Positions 59,536 through 64,000 of a stretch of 64,000 nucleotides of DNA are shown here, one piece after another. A program made the position numbers and the translations under genes. Where the stretch lies: positions 437,001 to 501,000 of the forward strand of contig JAXRKP010000064.1 of assembly GCA_037039925.1 (NCBI GenBank), read 5' to 3'. Positions within the stretch are counted from its first letter, which is position 1, and each line of letters starts with the position of its first letter. Under the pieces are notes generated by a model that saw nothing but the letters and a program-made list of their open reading frames with translations, had not been told where the DNA came from and ran no database searches. The DNA is from Doris montereyensis. Lineage: Eukaryota; Mollusca; Gastropoda; Nudibranchia; Dorididae.

Positions 59536-59919
59536 AAAGCCTTTTACTTTTACCTCACTGTTTGTCTTCACCCTTTCCTCATACAATAGTCTTCATCCAT
59601 GTGGTAACAACCTTGCTCAGACTCAGACATTTCTTCTGTGTCAATTCAATAATCACAATTGCCTAAAGAATTTAAGATTGAATTTTCTGTCACATTCACA
59701 ATTTCACACACATATAGCACAAGAATGAACGAACACATACACACACACACACACACACAAATAAGTAAATCGGTTCCCGAATTCTGCATTCTAATCTAGT
59801 ATTGTAAGGGGATTCGGTGGAGCAGAATGGAGTTTTATCTACATGTAAAACATTAACAATATCATCACCCTTCTTGAGATGTCAAAAAGCTCAGCTGACT
59901 TTTAAAAAAATATTTCATT

Positions 59920-60252
59920 TTATTTTTACCACACCCACCACTACGATGATCTCAGTGTTTTTGGTAGGAGATTAAATTTTGTTTTGCCTTGACTACCTTG
60001 TAAATAGCCAATGGACCTCTAACGGGAACAGAGTGTTGTAATCTGCACACTGGACGTCATTCTTATCGTCCATCTCTGATGGGACTAGGTGTCGATCCAC
60101 CTACTTGGACCGGGGGGCAGGGGGGTAGATTTCACCCACAGAAAAAAATACTCGAGAAAATTGTTCGATCTGTCGAGCTTGAACCCACAACCTGATTGAG
60201 TGGCTGATAGTATAGTGATACTTTGCCTCTGGAGTGCTGAGTGCCCCCATTG
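59920..60252 (-). mobile_element. SINE family A copy
   Basis: Downstream of the SLFNL1-like gene. Body GATGGGACTAGGTGTCGATC, then G-rich interruption, head complement ending CTGAGTGCCCCC. Confidence 0.8.
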
Positions 60253-61064
60253 TTAGTTACTAACTAAGTTAGCTAAGTTCGCTCATTTCTTAAAATGGGG
60301 AAAATGTAAATAGGACAAGATAGTGATAGTGATAGCACTGACTGAGCTAAAGCAAGTTTCTAGCCTAAGGTTGTGTATTAATTATTTGGTTGTCTTGGGT
60401 TGGTTCAACTGCAGGTTGGTGGGTTTTTTTTTAAGGGTTTTTATTTTTTTATAAGGAAATGGTCCTAGAAGCGGCTAGATTTGCTTTCCTTTTCAACAGC
60501 AGGGACCGCGAGGACACTCGTCTTCAATGTAGTGACTGGCATCGTAGCGACCGGGCTCGTTACAGTTGCAGCAGTCTTCGTACCGGAGGATGGGATGAGC
60601 TTTGTCGTAACACACTCGCTCCTAGGTTGTTAGTGTTAGTAGTACAGTGCAGTGCAGGAATGAGAAAAAGGAGGCGGGGGATGGCAGAGAGAAAAGACGA
60701 TTTAAGGTTAGTTATAGACAAATTGATACAAATCACGGGTGGAAAAGGAAGGGGGGGGGTGATCTGTTGCAATAAACATTATGTAGTAAACTCGATCTCA
60801 AACCTCGCTATACAAATAATACCATACATACTAATTACTATATTGTACACTTTTTTTAAATCTTCTTTTCGTCAAGCCCACTTTTTCTATTGAGGGGTTG
60901 GAAGGAGGTTGGCAGCTTTGCTGTTGCTGTTGCTGTTGCTGCTACTAGTACAATGTACTACTAGTAATAGTACTACTACTACTACTACTACTATGTAATA
61001 CTTCTACAGTCGACTCGGGATTGTCGCAACTCTGTCAATCGCAATTGCCGCTTAAACAAACTAT
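60253..61064. other. Intergenic, with CTA/TAC triplets
   Basis: A GC-richer patch at 60460-60740 gives open frames on both strands (for example a 144-codon frame) without family features; not called. A TGTTGC/TAC triplet patch lies at 60915-61000. Confidence 0.4.
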
Positions 61065-61960
61065 TTAACAGTCATTGGTTAATCACAACTCACTTCAGTT
61101 AATCGCAACTCGCTTCAGTTAATTGCAACTGACTTCAGTTAATTGCCACTGACTTCAGTTAATTGCAACTGACTTCAGTTAATTGCCACTGACTTCAGTT
61201 AATTGCCACTGACTTCAGTTAATTGCAACTCGATTCAGTTAATTGCCACTGACTTCAGTTAATTGCAACTCGCTTCAGTTAATTGCCACTCACTTCAGTT
61301 AATCACAACTCGCTTCAGTTAATTGCCACTAACTTCAGTTAATCACAACTCACTTCAGTTAATTGCAACTCACTTCAGTTAATTGCAACTGACTTCAGTT
61401 AATTGCAACTGACTTCAGTTAATTGCAACTCACTTCAGTTAATCGCAACTCGATTCAGTTAATTGCCACTGACTTCAGTTAATTGCAACTCGCTTCAGTT
61501 AATTGCCACTGACTTCAGTTAATCGCAACTCGCTTCAGTTAATTGCCACTGACTTCAGTTAATCGCAACTCACTTCAGTTAATCGCAACTCACTTCAGTT
61601 AATCGCAACTCACTTCAGTTAATCGCAACTCGCCAGTTAATTGCAACTCACTTCAGTTTGCAACTGACTTCAGTTAATTGCAACTGACTTCAGTTAATCG
61701 CAACTCACTTCAGTTAATCGCAACTCACTTCAGTTAATCGCAACTCACTTCAGTTAATCGCAACTCACTTCAGTTAATCGCAACTCACTTCAGTTAATCG
61801 CAACTCACTTCAGTTAATTGCAACTGACTTCAGTTAATTGCAACTCACTTCAGTTAATGGCAACTCACTTCAGTTAATTGCAACTCACTTCAGTTAATTG
61901 CAACTCACTTCAGTTATCAACAACTTCACTTAATGGCAACTCCTTCAGTTATCACAACAC
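61065..61960. repeat. Exact 20-bp-period minisatellite
   Basis: About 44 units of TTAATTGCAACTCACTTCAG, varying at two or three positions (TTG/TCG, CTCAC/CTGAC/CTCGC) but with no length change for the first 27 units. Small deletions begin at 61630. Intergenic as far as seen. Confidence 0.96.
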
Positions 61961-62286
61961 CATGTTTCATATTTTCAGTCGTTTTTTTCCCTTCTGATTT
62001 CACACTTTGCTAAACGATGATCGCATGTCTATGTTGTTTGTTATTACCTAACAACCGTAACGATACAATAGTCTTACTACATTCACATTGGTTGTGGGTC
62101 TAGCAGTAGTACTAGATCTAGTAGCAGACAGTAAAAGGCGCAACTAGCGATGCATAGAAGAGATGACGTACTCGGACAGCTCCGGCCAATGAGTAGACAA
62201 AGATGGCCGGTGCTATTGTGTAGTCGGTCGCCTTACCTGTGTAATCATTAAGTATTAAGCCTTGCCCCTAGACCTCGAGGAATGTC

Positions 62287-62502
62287 ATGGCTCATCTCTC
62301 CGAAAGTGAAAGCAACATGCCTCCGTTGTCATTAAGCCCCGCCCCTTGCCCCGAAGGAATGACCACAAACGTTGTCTTGACACCAAATGACTGTCTAGCG
62401 CAAACCGTGGCGTCGTTTGGTAACCGGAGACATGCTTCACGGGTCATAGACAAGACATTTAAATTTAACGCCTGGGTCTTTTTTTTTTTTTATCGTCATT
62501 GA
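62287..62502 (+). other. Unassigned open frame, possible first exon
   Basis: Starts MAHLSESESNMPPLSLSPAP; 71 codons, then a T run. GC-richer than surroundings and free of repeats, with a donor-like GGTAACC at 62420. It could be the first coding exon of a gene running off the right edge, but nothing recognisable follows. The flanking sentence-like duplication TTAAGCC..GCCCC..GAGGAATG (62258 and 62333) argues for caution. Confidence 0.2.
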
Positions 62503-63045
62503 TTACACAATCGGAAGAATTTCGGCCTCCTTGCTAGTGAGTCAAATCTAACGAAAACATAGGTGGCTATACCCTTGTGTTAGTAAACTCGTTGATGTCT
62601 GTCTGTCACACGTGACAAAAATTTCAAATAGGATGCGTGGGAGATTGAGATTGGCCATGGCACTTGGCACTCCATTGTTCACTCCGCAATTAGTGTCATG
62701 TGACTGCTAACTTAGTCTGGTTACTTTTCATGCCTGTTATTTCTACAACGCTGTTTGTCCAACTGTCCTTTCTTCACTTCTTCCCTTGTAGTTGTAGGTG
62801 ATTTCAATGAGTCATGGCTCATACAGGTGCATAGTGGACCCAATAGTTAACATGGAGGTGATTGTTTACAATTATTCTTTTGGCAAAATACATGTAAAGT
62901 ATTGCAACAGACATACCTAATCGCCAAGTAGCGAAATGACCCTAAATATTGGGCCCTCGGCAAAATCCGGTTAATCCCAACTATTGCTACAATTGTCCCC
63001 CTCCCGCAGTGTTCCGATTAACCCGAGCCGACTGTATTGCTACTA

Positions 63046-63051
63046 CTGCTG

Positions 63052-63114
<63 letters not shown>

Positions 63115-63290
63115 TTACTATTACTATTACTACTATTACGACTAATGCTGCTGATGCTGCTGTTAAAAGTGTTACCACTACTACCACTACATGTACTACT
63201 ACTACTACTAATACTAATACTAATACTACTAATACTGCTGCTACTGCTATTACTGCCTCTACTACTACGACTACTACTACTACTTCACTG
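63046..63290. repeat. (TAC/CTG)n triplet tract
   Basis: ACT/TAC repeats of about 70 bases then mixed TGC, TAT and CAC triplets to 63290. Poly-Thr, poly-Leu and poly-Val frames are artefacts. From 63300 to 64000 I see no coding or repeat signal beyond short GTGT patches. Confidence 0.93.
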
Positions 63291-64000
63291 AAAGCTCGTT
63301 ATACCGCCACCTGCTGTACCAGTGGTAACTTGGCGTTATAAAGGAGTGGCGTTACATGTATAATGGAAACATCCCTTTTTAGTATTACAGTTACAATGAG
63401 GGAAATAACCAATATTTGACTAATCAGTAGAATAAAATCAATCAGTGACAAGGCAATGTAGGCAGACAGCATGTGAAAAGGCTATTGTAGTACATGTACA
63501 TGTATTATATTACAGTAATAGTAATAGTCGTATCACCCGGTCTCTTCGGTGCTCTAGAAAGAGAGAAAACAAAACATTGACAGAAACACCCCTAACTCAA
63601 AAGGGATTAGCCTAGGTTATGACACTGCTGCGTGCGTGTGAAGTCCATTTCTCACCACTCAATTGAACCCAATCATCGTCATAGCCATACCTACCCCGCC
63701 AAACTAACGTCAGGATGGCGCAATCTGGGCACATGCCAATGCTACTCTTCATTCAGCTGACCTAGGCTTTAGCAGTGGATGACAAACGTTGTCTCCAAAC
63801 CTTCAGTACCGGTGCTCTCATTCTCATAAAGCATGAAGAAGAAGTCGTGTGTCAATTACAGCGTCAGTGTCATTTTTGTAAGTGAGTACCAAGACACACA
63901 TGACATCGATGCCTGTGAGTGGGTGTGTAGTGTGTGTTTGACTGTTTGACTGTTTGACTGTGTGTGTGGTCTGTGAACAAGCCAAACTAGATTCTACTTA

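Noticed and set aside
60459..60893. 144-codon plus frame
   Set aside because: No recognisable motif, a competing frame on the other strand, and no splice or neighbour evidence.

Overview
The window is eukaryotic, and most likely from a gastropod mollusc. Four animal housekeeping-type genes are split into short exons (about 70-300 bp) by long AT-rich introns with GT-AG borders. Their reconstructed proteins match known animal families. The spaces between exons are crowded with tRNA-derived SINEs, a ~150-bp dispersed element, foldback elements, decayed LINE pieces, (GA)n/(CT)n microsatellites, TCTAGA-rich tracts and at least fifteen minisatellite arrays. The mollusc call rests on this texture and is an inference; no ribosomal or mitochondrial marker is present.

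Layout. 768-8307 (+): the 3' six coding exons of CTNNBL1, a spliceosome-associated armadillo protein; its 5' part lies left of the window. 11783-17870 (-): a nearly complete UQCRFS1, the Rieske iron-sulfur protein of respiratory complex III, convergent with CTNNBL1. 18.4-26.5 kb: gene-poor, with three large minisatellite fields and a broken LINE. 29485-45302 (-): GPAA1, the GPI-transamidase subunit, with start and stop codons visible and one transmembrane part not found. 45.3-48.2 kb: a region shared head-to-head by GPAA1 and the next gene, with TCTAGA tracts and a long CT/CA microsatellite. 48259-58165 (+): a Schlafen-like AlbA-domain protein (SLFNL1-like), seven exons. 58.2-64 kb: repeats, including an exact 20-bp-period array, with no recognised gene. 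The four genes have unrelated jobs (splicing, respiration, GPI anchoring, putative nucleic-acid binding); nothing suggests a functional cluster.

Two things stand out. First, several minisatellites look built from splice sites. The authentic donor of SLFNL1-like exon 3 is the first edge of a 45-bp array that repeats strong donor motifs. The authentic acceptor of exon 5 is the last member of a ~39-bp array that repeats intron end plus exon start. Two arrays in CTNNBL1 introns repeat GTAAGT and AAGGTGAG in the sense direction. Second, otherwise well conserved exons of CTNNBL1, GPAA1 and probably the SLFNL1-like gene carry small indels, often in homopolymers. This is best explained by an unpolished long-read assembly, so automatic gene calls here will be truncated. 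All gene identities come from reading translated exons against remembered family features; no database search was run.
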